A stretch of 64,000 bases of DNA, from the NCBI GenBank assembly GCA_051294375.1, contig CM119269.1, positions 3,730,069 through 3,794,068 on the forward strand, given 5' to 3'. Shown in pieces: positions 52,982 to 64,000 of the stretch. Made by a program: the position numbers and the translations under genes. This DNA is from Paraspadella gotoi (lineage: Eukaryota; Chaetognatha). The notes below the pieces were generated by a model that was not told the DNA's origin, made no database searches, and was given only the letters and a program-made list of their open reading frames with translations. Position 1 is the first letter of the stretch. Every line of letters starts with the position of its first letter.

Positions 52982-53804
52982 GGTCGTGTGTTGTTTGTTT
53001 GTTTGTTTGTTTGGTCGTTTTTAGTTTGTTTGTTTGTCGTTTGTTTGTTTTTTTTTTGTTTGTCGTTTATTTGTTTATTTGTTTGCCGTTTTTTTTTTTT
53101 TTTTGTTTGTTTGTCGTTTGTCCGTTAACCACGAGGATTTTTATCTCAAATTGGGGTTTTTTTTTTCTTCTTTTTTTTTTAATTTTAGTTTAGTCGATTC
53201 TAGATTTTTATTCGTCAACTTNNNNNNNNNNGCGTTTTTAAGACGGACTCGTCTCACTCAAATTAACTATGGTTCCCTTTTTTTCCCTTGCGAGACTGTA
53301 CACGTGCTTTATTTTTTTAAATTAAAAAATATATCATTTCTCGTTCGAATTTAAAAAAAATCAATGGAAACGCAATATTAATAGTTTATTTTTTGTTCGT
53401 TCATTGACTGTGACAACTCAGGAAACCGTCCGGTGCTTCGCAACGATTCCTACTTCGTGTTATATGATCATGATTTTTTTTTCCTTTCTTGATTCCGTGT
53501 TTGCGTTTGGAAAAAAAAAGGTTTATTTTTTCAAGGTGTAATACTTATTTTGCGTCATTATTGATTTCGTTGTGGCCTTTAACTTAGTCTGGATGATCCG
53601 GAAACTGAACCACATTTACTTTCAAAACAGTTTAAATTTCTTTGTTTTTCATTCCGATTCTTCTCATTATTATTAAAACTGTTATGAAAAATTAAATTTT
53701 ATTTACATGCAGTGGTGAAAGCTTTATTCTTGCCTAAGCGTATACATAGTACGTAGTTAGTCTCCCGGATATTTACCCAAAATTGTTATATTTATATTTT
53801 TAGT
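52982..53804. other. 3' flank of kinase gene
   Basis: TTTG-type repeats (52990-53125) and poly-T runs follow the stop codon and probably lie in the 3' UTR. A ten-base N run is at 53222-53231. No further gene is seen. Confidence 0.5.
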
Positions 53805-54040
53805 TATGAAGAGACAGTATTTATTGTTATATGTTAGTGACAGAACCGTTCAGTATAAGCAGTCCCTGAGCTTCGGATCAGGCTGTAACACCATGTTACA
53901 GGCGGGTTAAGCGCCCCGTCCCTCTTCACTGCTAGGCGGCCACCGGGCTAGAACCCCGGACCTTTGGGTTGGGAGGCGAATGACTTGCCTCCAGCACCAA
54001 TGGCCACTGATGAACGGTTGGTGGATATTAGTCCACCATA
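53805..54040 (-). mobile_element. tRNA-derived SINE, copy 4
   Basis: Nearly full length and by eye very similar to copy 1: GAAGAGACAGTATTTATTGT at the start, AAGCAGTCCCTGAGCTTCGG, and GAACCCCGGACCTTTGGGTT with the T-arm-like hairpin. The tRNA-like promoter reads on the minus strand. It is directly followed by a 28-bp palindrome. Confidence 0.75.
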
Positions 54041-54068
54041 GTTACGTCGCGAGTACTCGCGACGTAAC
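54041..54068. repeat. Perfect 28-bp palindrome
   Basis: GTTACGTCGCGAGTACTCGC followed by GACGTAAC equals its own reverse complement over 28 bases. A diverged relative (GTTGTTCTGCAAGTACTCGC...) sits at 13901-13928 at the end of an R1-like element, so this is probably the terminal hairpin of a mobile element into which, or next to which, the SINE inserted. Confidence 0.85.
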
Positions 54069-54331
54069 TCTCTGAGTCATGTCACGTCATGTCATATCTT
54101 GTCTCGAGAAATACACGTGAAAATAAAGTCACTGCGGCGCAACACATCTTCTTTATATGTTTATGAATTCTCGTCATCACGCAATCATGAATTGAATGTT
54201 AACCAACATATAGGTAGGCCTTTTGTCATTAATTGCGAGATACTACATGAAAGGAAAATAATGTAGTAGTCAGTGCGTAACAAATATTTTAACTATTTTA
54301 AATTACATACGTATATATACATACATATACG

Positions 54332-54418
54332 ACACAATGAAAAATAACGTGGCAAAACTGTCTCTTGCGGATTTTGTCCCTTTAAAGTGATTTCTGAGCC
54401 AAATTAATTGGTTGTTAC
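54332..54418 (+). repeat. 83-bp dispersed repeat, copy 2
   Basis: Counterpart of 8450-8532, beginning ACACAATGAAAAATAACGTG and ending AATTGGTTGTTAC, with a few substitutions and a short insertion. Confidence 0.7.
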
Positions 54419-55876
54419 TGGACATTATTGTGTCTGACCATAACCCTTGACTTTCAACAAAAAAGCTAACTGGATCAAAAATGGGAAAAAAGATGAAGCA
54501 ATATAGCTAGAAACGCTTACAAAATTTCAGACCATTGCTTTTATACATGCAAAAGGAGTATTAATATTATTAAAATGAAACTATAACGATAACTTAATAG
54601 TTAAACGAGACCAAGATGAATATTTTTGTAGAGAGATTGGCATGGTTTATTCTCTTCATTTACATCATTTTCTTCATTTACGTTTTCTGCATTTACTTGG
54701 GAGATTTTCTCCACTTTCTTTCTCTTTTAGATATATAGGCCTCAGTAGATACTCATAGACTTTCTACCCGTCCACAAACGGCTTTTCACGAGAGAGACAG
54801 AGCCGTTACGTTACGTCAAGCACCTTTTGTCACCGTTTCAGAACAGTCATTTGATGGGCTCAGGGCCCACAGGGAGACCACATAGACTCGATGTCGAGAT
54901 AGACTTGTGAACACTCTTGTGGAGGCCGGGGCTCAGACTCTGACCCACTGCTACGGACTTATGGTCTCACCATCTAGAGACCACAGAGGGTCTTGGTGAC
55001 CTTGTCGACCACGGCCCACGTCACCCCATCAGGCGTCGACGGGCTCTTCTTCCCTCATGACGGCGGCCGGCCGTAGGAGACGTCCACGAGCAGTTGTCCG
55101 GCAGGGCCGCGCCCACTTCCGGCGAAGACGACGAGGGACGCGTACGTCAGTCTCTTTACGTTGGAGCAAGACGGGGAGGAGGACGGAGAGACGACCCCCA
55201 CGTAGGGCTAAGACAGCCTTTACAATTTTTTTAACCCATCAATTCCTCCATTTACATGAATCATTAGTTTGTAATTAGTCAGTTATATTTTGTATAACAA
55301 CTTTTGAAACTATAACGTTTCAAAATTAAAAAAAAATATGATAATATTGTACAGTGAATTTTTTTATGCATGGAACTGTAACGTTCCGCCATTTTTCATT
55401 GTATCATACGTTCTTTTTTCTTCTTTCTTTTTTTCTTTCTCACTTTAGTTTTATATATCTTTCTTTCTTTCTTACTTTGATTTCATTTGTTTTATTTTTT
55501 ATTTCCTGTCACTGGCAAAATGCAGATAAATATGATAATGGAGATAGCAAAAAAAAAAAAAACAGTATGAACTTATCTCTTCGATGGTTCTTTGAAGTTA
55601 TCAATTCACTTTAGCAATTTGACTCCGCGATTATTTATAAAATGACAGTAAGTTTGAGACACTCTGAAGAATTCAGAAATAAAATTTCCTATAACCGGCT
55701 TGGCCAGTCTTCTAATTTAGTTAATGTCAAAGAACTTTACTAAAAACTATTTTCCAAATAGAGATAAAAAAAATCAAAATCAAAATCAAAATCATTTGGC
55801 TATCAGTTATAGTACAATCGATCAAATAATAACGAATCAATCAATCAATCAATGACATCAAATAAAATCACATCAA
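54419..55876. other. Intergenic, upstream of acyltransferase gene
   Basis: A GC-richer segment at about 54840-55210 contains open frames on both strands, but no splice sites or family similarity that I could use. The remainder is AT-rich and should include the acyltransferase promoter. Confidence 0.45.
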
Positions 55877-56192
55877 ATGGCGTTTCTTTTTTCCTTCATC
55901 CTCGGTACCTTGACATGTCTTATCATCGCGGCGAGAATTTTCTATCTCGACTTCTCTCGCCTTCTTCGCCTCTTTGCGGATAAAGTGAAACGAGTGGACG
56001 AGCGACTCCGGGGTAGACTCGGCAGACCCTTGGAGGCGGTGGAAGCGTTCTCCGAATTACAGCAACACTGTGGCGTCAGTTTGCTATCCGTGGCGTTTCT
56101 TGTCAAGAGTCGAGTGCCGCTGAAAGAAGAAGGGTTGACGAGCGCATTGAACCGAATCGCGAATGACCAACCGATATTGAGGATGAGAATTC

Positions 56193-56246
<54 letters not shown>

Positions 56247-57517
56247 TCGAAAAAGACAAAACTTCCCAAGGTTTGCTCTTTTTCGAGGAGATGGAAGAGT
56301 TTCATCCTAACGTAGAGGTTCTTTCCACCGACGATTGGAAGGCTGCGTTGAAGGACGACATCTCAAAGCCTTTCGAATCGGCCGTCGGTCCATTGTGGAG
56401 GGTGAAGCTGGTTGGAGGAGGAGGAAGAGCAGGGGAAGAAGAAAACTTTTGCGTCTTGATAATAACTTTCCATCACGCGATCGTCGACGGCAAATCCGCC
56501 GTCCTTTTCGGAGATCGACTCATGGACGAATTGAGCGGAGAGGACGTCACGAGATGGAAGACGAGCTTCGACGGACAGTTGCCGCCATCCTACGTTTCGA
56601 TTCTCGGCGAGGGGATGGGACTATCCGCTCTCGCAAAGATTCGTCTTTACTTCGGTTCCAAATGGGGACGAGGGTTCAATTACTTCCCAACAGCGAAGCC
56701 ATGCTCCTTTGTCAGTCTCTCTCCCAAGCCGGAAAAGCTTTTGATGTCGTTGAAGGTCCCGGCATCTCAAACCTACAACTTTTTGACTTTCGAATCTGAG
56801 GATGGGGTTTTGGACGACCTGCTCCGCCGCTGCCGTCTTCACGGATGCAAACTTCACGGGACTCTGCAAGCCGTGGTCTCCCTGGCTGAAGTAGAAACCT
56901 TAAAACACCTGAATACCGAAGAAGCCGAGTTTCCCGAATTTGTCCAGATTGAGAACGGGTATCCGGAATCAGTGCGCGATCTTATGAAGTCGCCTTTACC
57001 TTCTTCGGTGATGGGATGTTACGTCACGTTTCGGAGCATGTCCACAAAGATCCACTCAAACCCAAAATCTATCGAGCGATCATTTTGGACGCTGGCCAAG
57101 TCAATGAGCAATGAAATACACCGGAAAAAACGTGAAAATCCCGTGGAATTGTTCTTTAAGGTCGGCGAGTTTATGTATCGATTCTTTCCAAGTCTTTGGA
57201 GTCCGAAAAACTTTAGCCGCATGAAGGAGGAAAGGTATTGCCGCGAGGGACTACATCGCGACTACAGCATGAGCAACTTTGGCCAATTCCTCGTCGGGAG
57301 CTCAGAACGTCGGACCTTCGACATTATCACCGCCTATGCTACCGGCAACTTGGCCTATTCAGAATTGTGTTTCATGCACATGGTCTTGTCCCTTCGCGGG
57401 CGACTCTGCTGGACAATCAATTTTTGCGAACGCGTTATTTCTGAGCAAGAAGCGCGATTGTACAAGAGGTTCATCGAGAAGTTGTTGAAAAAGGTTGCGA
57501 AGGGGGAGCTCGGGTGA
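55877..57517 (+). CDS. Membrane-anchored condensation-superfamily acyltransferase (HHxxxDG)
   Basis: A single uninterrupted 546-residue frame. The N-terminal hydrophobic segment (about residues 2-25, FLFSFILGTLTCLIIAARIF) is a likely signal anchor. The remainder resembles CoA-dependent acyltransferases of the condensation/alcohol-acetyltransferase/wax-ester-synthase superfamily. The motif HHAIVDG at residues 199-205 supplies the catalytic His (H200) and structural Asp; SAVGPLWRVKLVGG shortly before it matches the PLWR element of that group. A run of 17 Gly (residues 107-123, DNA 56195-56245) encoded by a GGC repeat interrupts the N-terminal half in a likely surface loop. The substrate cannot be predicted. 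The gene lacks introns although its neighbours have eight to nine, which fits retroposition, transfer, or simple intron loss. Poly(A) signal candidate ATTAAA at 57604-57609. Confidence 0.85.
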
Positions 57518-57603
57518 ATTGAGGTGCGATCTGGCTGAGAGACAATGTGAACTTTCGCTCCCTCTGTGCAACATTTGAGGAGTGAAAGAAGAATTTTTCA
57601 AAT

Positions 57604-57609
57604 ATTAAA
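57604..57609 (+). terminator. Candidate poly(A) signal of acyltransferase gene
   Basis: ATTAAA about 87 bases after the stop codon. Confidence 0.5.
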
Positions 57610-58226
57610 ATGTATATAAGGGTGAATGCAAATCAGCAATTTAGTTTTTATTTTTTTACATAAATTTGGTGATCTTGAATCAATTTTTTTTAGTCGGAAC
57701 AGCTTACAGCCCTAACCATGATATAACTACACTGCGGCGTAAAAAAAAATTTTGAAAAGAAATGCAAACATGAAACAAAGCTGAATCGAAAGTTGGAACC
57801 GTGACAGTTTCATCAAAATCGAGCAAGCCGTTCAAAAATTATGGGACGTCGAAATCACTTCGTCAAAAAATGTTAAAAGGAAAACAATAATTTGTAATCA
57901 ACAAGAGAATGACTTCCTCTTAGCTGAAAAAACTTTGTTTAAAAAAGTGCTAAAAGTTCCAAAAAAAATTGAATTTAAAAACAGTGAGTTGGAAAATGAA
58001 ACCCGATTTGAAAAGCTAACTTTCTCGACTCATTGTCAAGGCATATCTTAACTGATCATTATGAAATTTTAACACATAAATAGTTTTAGTATTTTCTACT
58101 CAACTAATTTTTAAAATCAATGAAATAACCACTGGTTTGCAATTGACAGCATATTTCTACCGGCGCTTTTAAAATTGTCACCATGTATAATATGTAATAA
58201 TGTGTATATTGTAGGAAAAGTGCAAT

Positions 58227-58277
<51 letters not shown>

Positions 58278-58795
58278 GCGTCCTTGACTTACTCCAACTA
58301 CTTCACCGTCGGACCTGTTCTAAACGACTTCTGATTCTAAAAAAAGGTCTACGTCGTAGAACGAGTTTTTGAAAATTTGAAAATCCAATCTCCAACCTCA
58401 ATATCAAGCCTCAAAGTTTCTAACAAGGCTCAGGGCTTCAAATCTTTCAGCCAAAACAAAAAAAACACCACGTAATAAAATAATAGTGGACGCGAGTAAA
58501 CAGGTAATTTTTCGACCTTTCTGAACGGAAAGCTAAGCCTATCGCTAAAATTTTGAATAATGAAAAATCAATTAAAAGCTGACAACTTTAAAAGAGATTA
58601 GTTGAAAGCATGGGCTTCAATGTATGATTTCATTTCTAGGTTCAGCTAAAAAAAATAAAAAAAACATCTGTCATTTATGAAAGCCATTGTGTTTTTTTAT
58701 CTCATTTTTTAGGATTTTGCCCACAAGTGATCACCGTGCTCGATGATACTGAACGATTAACAAATTCAACAATTTTTTTGAAGAATTGAAATAAA
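57610..58795. other. Intergenic spacer before the transporter gene
   Basis: AT-rich, with a CT microsatellite at 58228-58276. No gene is seen; it should contain the transporter promoter. Confidence 0.55.
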
Positions 58796-61700
58796 ATGAA
58801 AGACAGAAGAATTGTCCTCTCCGTCGTCTTCATCGCTCTCTGGTTGGACACGATGATCATGACGATGGTCACGCCCATCATCCCCGAGTATCTTGTCAAA
58901 TCTGCTAGAGGCGCAAATGAGTCAACGGGCGCGTTCGGAAATAGCACGGGTACGGTGATTCAAGGAATCGTCTGAAAAACTTTGTCTTAAAAAATGAGTT
59001 CAAAATATTTTTATCATCTCACTGATGAGAAAAGCCAAGCAAGCTGGCTTGTTAGAAAAGTTTTGATTGATAGCTTGTAGGCCTTTCCATAGGATCTTAT
59101 GCCACTAAAGCTTTTCAAAGTCAGGAAACGTGATTTCATTGTACAAATAGACTTATTTGGGTGCACTGCATGACTTTTAAAAATAATATTTTTTCACCAA
59201 ATCTTACTGATATTTTTTTCATAAAAATTGTACCAATTCTTATTAGTATACGCCAAGTATTCTCTCTTTACAGTTCACTCCTCAGTAAGGCGTAGTGAAA
59301 GTTACATATGAAAATTGTAAATGTCAATTATGAATAACATACCATCAGTAAACATTAATTTATAAAAAAAATTAATTTTGTTCTTCAATTTTCGCAGTAG
59401 GCTATATTTATATATAGTACTATCCTTATAAAATCAAAAAATTTCAAAATAGGCTTTTTTTAATTTTTATTGCATATTTGAATTCCTCCTCAAAAGTTGA
59501 TAAAAGAAAATATAAGTCATTTTTAAAAATTTTTCATTTAGTGGGTTAAAAATTTAAAAAACTATATTTAATATATAAAAAGTTAATTTTCACTTTAAAA
59601 TATAGCTTTTTTTAATTTTTGACCCACTTAATGAAGGAATTTTTCCAAAAGAGTTATATATCTTTTTATCAACTTTTTATGACGAATCCAAATCTGCAAA
59701 AAAATCTTTAAAAAATGTGTTGAAATTTTAACATTTATTGGATTAGTACTAGTATAAATATGGCCTACTGCATAAATTGTAAAATTTATTATAACTTTTT
59801 TATTACATAAATATTTATTAGTATAATGTTGTTCGTTCTTCACCTTTAGAATTTTAATTAAAGTTAAATATAGAAATTTTACTACACCTTATTATACAGT
59901 AAACACAATTTTTGCAAATCAAAATATTCGAGTGACACTGTTGTTCGCCAGCAAAGCCGTCGTACAACTCTTCACCAACTTAGTTGCTGGGCCAATCACC
60001 AACAACATCGGCTACAGGTGAAGAGACAGTAATTATTGTTATGTGTTAGTGACAGAACCTTTCCATCGAGGATAAAAATATATTATTTTTTTTGGTTTTT
60101 TCTATCTTTTATCTTTGGTCTTCAAAGTTAAATCAATTTGTTTTAATACCCATTAGAAAATAAGAACAATGATCTAATTGGAAGTTTAGAGTAATTTTTT
60201 TTATAACCTTTAGCTTATTTTTTTGAATCATTAAAAAAAAATTGGTGATTAAAAGTAGCAAATTTAATACATTTATTATTTTTTCCCTACACATTAAGGG
60301 GTAGTGAAAGTTACATAAAAAAATTATAAAAGTCAATTATGAACAACATACCATCAGTGAACATTAATTTGTAAAAAAAATTAATTTTATTTTTTTTAAT
60401 TTTTGCAGTAGGCTATATTTATATATAATCCTATTATTATAAAATCAAAAAATTTTAAAATAGGCTTTTCTTAATTTTGATTGCAGATTTGAATTCCTCC
60501 TCAAAAGTTGATAAAAGAAATTATAAATCATTTTTAAAAATTATTTCATTAAGTGGGTTAAAAATTAAAAAAACTTTATTATATATAAAAAAATATATTT
60601 TTCAGCTTAAAAAATAGTTTTTTCTAATTTTTGACCAATTAATGAAGGAATTTTTTAAAAAGAGTTATATTTCTTTTTATCAACTTTTTATGAAGAATCC
60701 AAATCTGCAAAAAAATATTTGAAAAAACTGTTTTGAAATTTTAACATTTATTGGTTTAATACTAGTATAAATATTCCTACTGCGTAAATTGTAAAATTTA
60801 TTATAAATTTTTTTATTACATAAATGTTCAATAGTATAATGTTGTTCGTTCTACACTTTTAGAATTTTATTTAAAGTTAAAGTTAGAAATTTTACTACGC
60901 CTTACTACACATATTCTACTGTGTGTTCTTTTTCTTTCCCCCCGCTCCTGATCCCTTTCTCCTCTTCCCCTGTTCTTTCCTCTAGCATCCCTGTGTTCCT
61001 TGGCTTTATTATCCTTCTAGGGTCAACCCTCACATTTGCTTTTGCCAAAAGCTACCCTCTCCTCTTCATCGCCCGAGCAATCCAGGGAATTGGGTCCTCA
61101 TTTACAAGTGTTGGAGGTAAGTTCTGATTTGGTCTTCTCAAATTTCAAAATTCATAAACTGTAAAAATACTGATTTCCGCTTGGGTAAGAGTTATGTGCC
61201 AGATGAGGTTTAGATGAAACTAACTTTTCTAGGAAATATTCATGTCGCCATTTTTATTTTCGCCATATGTCTCGCGTTTTTCTATCGTGCTTTTCTAAAC
61301 CTACATACACATTTACTACTAGGCATGGGAATGTTGGCTGAGCACTATCCGGATGACAAAGAGCGCGGCCAAGCCATGGGCATTGCGTTGGGAGGACTTG
61401 GTCTCGGCGCTGTAATGGGTCCGCCATTTGGCGGTGTCATGTATCATTTTTTTGGAAAAACCACGCCTTTTTTGGTTATTGCTGGTTTTATCGTTTTGGA
61501 TGGTTTGATTCAGGTACTAAGAATCACTATCACTATCATCATTTAAATGTCAGTTTTAGTCAATTAACAAACAAAAACTTTTAAAAACAACTTAAAAACT
61601 TAAAAGTTAAAACTAACATTTATCAATTTTTCCCAATTTTTCAATTCAGCTGGTGTTGCTGCAGCCTCGCTTGACCAAGAACGACGTCCAGGGTCCTCCA

Positions 61701-63276
61701 ATGATCAGACTTCTCTCCGACCCCTACATCCTGCTCTGCTTGGCAGCCCTCTCTTTGGGCATCATGTGTCTAGGATTCGTCGAACCGACGCTTCCCCTGT
61801 ACATGATTGAAGACCTGAAATCAAAAGTTTGGGAGATCGGTTAGAAACAAACCCGCCTCTCTTTTTTTAATTTTTCATATTTGATACTTAGTCTTATACA
61901 ATATTCATTTTAATTTAATTTTAACATATATTCGATAAATGATGTATGGAAAAGAAATTGGGTACATTATAGTAATTAATAATAATTATTAAAAAAATAA
62001 TTATACAGGAATAATCTTTGTGCCCGCTACTGTTGCTTACTTGTTATCAATCAATGTCTTTGGTTACTTGTCTGCTTTGATGGGTCGCTGGCTTTGTTGT
62101 TTACTGGGTAAGTATTAAAATAAAAAACATGAATTTAAATGTCTCGGGTTTAGTTTGACTATTATAAAACTGGATACTGGCTAGATTCTGTAAATAGCAC
62201 CTCTTAATGACTAAAGTGATTTTCTAAAATAAAAATATTCTGTGTATTCTTTTCCAGAAGGCATGATTATTTAAGAAATAATGATTTTAGTTCTGAACAA
62301 TGTTGTGGCTTCGGCAATGGGAATTCCGATCAAACTTCGGGCGCGGCGTTTCTTTTGTTTAACTCTAATAATCTCAACTTTTCTTCAGGAGATGTCTTGA
62401 TGGGAATCTCCATAATAACTATCACTTTTCCCCGCAATATGTATGAACTAATACCTACAATGATTGGAATCGGTCTGGCCAGCGGTATGATCGAGTCATC
62501 CATATTTCCTCATATGGGTGAGTGTGGATCTGATAAGTGAAAGCCGAAAAATAGTAAGACATAAAATCAGTAAAAATATAAAATATGATAAAATTGATGA
62601 CCAAAGTGGATTGAAAAAGCTAAATAATAATGCTTTGAAATAACCATCATCTCCCTTGAAAAAAAATGTTACCCTTTTTTTTTTATTTTTTAAAATAAGA
62701 AAAACGTAAAAAAGCTATAATTGCTATTTTATATGTTTTGCAAATCAAGTTTTTTGAATATATATTTCAATTGGTGGCTTTCTCTCATAAACTATTTTAA
62801 GTTGATCTTACGTTATTTATCAAACTGACATCTTGATAATCACCGACTGACGGACAAACTCAGAAGTGTCTTTTAGGGTCTTAACAACATATTCGACTAA
62901 TTAAATTTGTTGTTAAGGTTTTCTCGTCGATATACGCCACGTGGGCATCTATGGAAATGTTTACGCTCTTGGAAATTTGGCAATCTGTTTCTCCTTTGCA
63001 GTCGGTCCCCTCATTGCGGGGCCTATCATCAAAGCAGGTTGAATCGATGATTAGAATGAATCCCTGATTGATGATTAGATCAAGTCGTTGTGAGTGATAG
63101 ATTATTTGTCTTCCCATCACTGTTAATTGTCACCAGGCGGGTTCTCCATAGCCTGCTACGTCTTCGGAGGCCAAGCCATCGCAATCGCTCCTTTCCTTAT
63201 TTATCTCCGAAATCCTGAAAAACGTGAAAACGCAGAGGAGAAGAAAGGAGGCGGAAAATACCAGAGTCTGGAATGA
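58796..63276 (+). CDS. SLC18-type (VMAT/VAChT-like) vesicular transporter
   Basis: A 12-TM major facilitator carrier, expected to load an organic cation into secretory vesicles in exchange for protons. Nine exons, all in phase: 58796-58949, 59933-60017, 60986-61116, 61323-61513, 61650-61839, 62009-62107, 62389-62517, 62918-63037, 63137-63276; 412 residues. An in-frame TGA lies nine bases before the ATG. Matches to VMATs run along the whole length: [20 protein letters not shown] (TM1), FASKAVVQL (TM2), [58 protein letters not shown]1 Asp18 and TM2 Lys59 are kept. The acids of VMAT TM10 and TM11 (D399/D426 in human VMAT2) are replaced by Asn346 and Ala380. The lumenal loop between TM1 and TM2 has only about 20 residues, with two sequons, against about 90 in VMATs; the tail is short (KYQSLE). 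The substrate may therefore differ. AATAAA is at 63402-63407. Confidence 0.93.
59284..59893 (+). mobile_element. MITE copy A in transporter intron 1
   Basis: It starts AGTAAGGCGTAGTGAAAGTT and ends TTTTACTACACCTTATT, which are inverted repeats of each other. The interior halves are also inverted copies (AAAAGTTGATAAAAG against CTTTTTATCAACTTTT). It ends about 40 bp before exon 2. No coding capacity. Confidence 0.75.
60018..60064 (-). mobile_element. tRNA-derived SINE fragment at the intron 2 donor
   Basis: GTGAAGAGACAGTAATTATT and then GTTAGTGACAGAACC match the end of SINE copies 1 and 2. The fragment starts at the first base of intron 2, so its terminal GTGAAG is the 5' splice site of the transporter gene. 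Confidence 0.75.
60293..60908 (+). mobile_element. MITE copy B in transporter intron 2
   Basis: A second copy of the element at 59284-59893, in direct orientation and mostly identical by eye, with right terminus TTTTACTACGCCTTACTAC. It ends about 78 bp before exon 3. Confidence 0.75.
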
Positions 63277-63401
63277 TGACAGAAGTGGAATCCATAGAAA
63301 TTATCAAATTATCTATTTAATGTCCTACTGTTTTGAGTTGCCTCACTTTATGACCGACTTTTCAAAATGTCGACGATCCTAGTTTCAAAAGTTTGTAAAC
63401 A

Positions 63402-63407
63402 AATAAA
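63402..63407 (+). terminator. Poly(A) signal of transporter gene
   Basis: AATAAA about 125 bases after the stop codon at 63276. Confidence 0.65.
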
Positions 63408-63514
63408 GATAAAACGTGAAAAAATGTGATTAAAACGTGAACAAACTGAAGATTCTACAAAATTGAAATTCAAACGTTAAGCAAAACTAACTCAGATAGC
63501 CTCGACACCCCTTT

Positions 63515-63640
63515 TCACTCTTCTTCGTCGACGCGGCCCTCGATCGCGGAGCAGGGAAACTTGAGATCCAGATATCGAATCCTGAGACGTCGGACGTCGA
63601 GCCGTCTTCCCCCACGGCGACGCTCTCTTTCTACTTCTCT
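63515..63640 (-). CDS. Possible last exon of a convergent gene (partial)
   Basis: A short GC-rich block in AT-rich surroundings. One minus-strand frame reads RRLDVRRLRIRYLDLKFPCS and ends AIEGRVDEEE with a stop at 63517-63515. Purine/AG-rich sequence upstream offers acceptor sites near 63630-63645. The protein is not recognised, and the rest of the gene would lie outside the window. The alternative frame is also open, so this is only a candidate. Confidence 0.28.
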   Translation of the reverse strand, partial: REVERERRRGGRRLDVRRLRIRYLDLKFPCSAIEGRVDEEE

Positions 63641-64000
63641 CATTCTATCTATATTACAATGTACGTATATAATGATTTAAATTTTCCGCTTTAGTGACTG
63701 CATGGATCTTATTAAATTGCGATTCATTCTTACACTTATCTAATATCTATACTACAGAGAAATTCAGGGTTTGCAATCAAGCAAAGGTTATTTTAATTTG
63801 TTTCAATTCCTGATGGCTTAGCAACCTATTTCCGAATCAATAATCTCAACGACTTCTTCCATATGCAGCTATCGATAATGTAATAGATGTTGGACTTGTC
63901 ACGCGTCCTTTTAGCATGAGATCGATCCTCAAAAAATTCATAATTCTTTGTTTAAAACTAATTGCTTTGCTTTTCTCTTCTTCTTCTCCCCTCTTGTCTC
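63641..64000. other. Window end, no gene seen
   Basis: AT-rich sequence with no supported feature. Confidence 0.5.

Overview
The window is a stretch of animal nuclear DNA. The genes carry GT-AG introns, protein families are metazoan (SLC18-type vesicular transporter, CREC ER calcium protein, Ly6/three-finger protein, HDGF-type PWWP protein, RSKR/SgK494-type AGC kinase, a probable nephrocystin-4), and the non-coding part is AT-rich and full of microsatellites, tRNA-derived SINEs and foldback elements. I think it is an invertebrate, but I cannot name the phylum. Four short N runs (31434-31458, 34229-34250, 51404-51413, 53222-53231) show a draft assembly. Exon structures below were built by eye from splice sites, phase and family similarity.

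Layout. 1-14 kb: no convincing gene; microsatellites, several mobile-element families and an 18-bp satellite. 14.4-18.8 kb (minus): a type II membrane protein with a long stalk of 18-residue repeats. 19.4-26.6 kb: GC-rich exon-like blocks on the plus strand, gene unassigned. 27.4-31.0 kb (plus): probable nephrocystin-4 3' half, with apparent frame disruptions. 31-37.7 kb: no gene recognised. 37.7-40.8 kb (minus): nine-exon reticulocalbin/calumenin-like protein. 41.4 kb (minus): a possible small acylated Gly/Ser-rich protein. 42.4-43.0 kb (minus): two-exon Ly6-like protein. 44.8-46.5 kb (plus): four-exon PWWP protein. 47.8-53.0 kb (plus): ten-exon RSKR-type kinase with a very long tail. 55.9-57.5 kb (plus): single-exon acyltransferase. 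58.8-63.3 kb (plus): nine-exon SLC18-type transporter. 63.5 kb (minus): possible last exon of a further gene.

The genes do not form an obvious pathway; they look like ordinary neighbours in a eukaryotic genome. The most unusual items are the 18-residue-periodic stalk protein, the SLC18-like carrier that keeps the TM1 Asp and TM2 Lys but lacks the acidic residues of TM10 and TM11, the kinase with a disordered tail longer than its catalytic domain, mobile elements abutting splice sites in the transporter gene, and GA microsatellites placed directly at several 5' splice sites.
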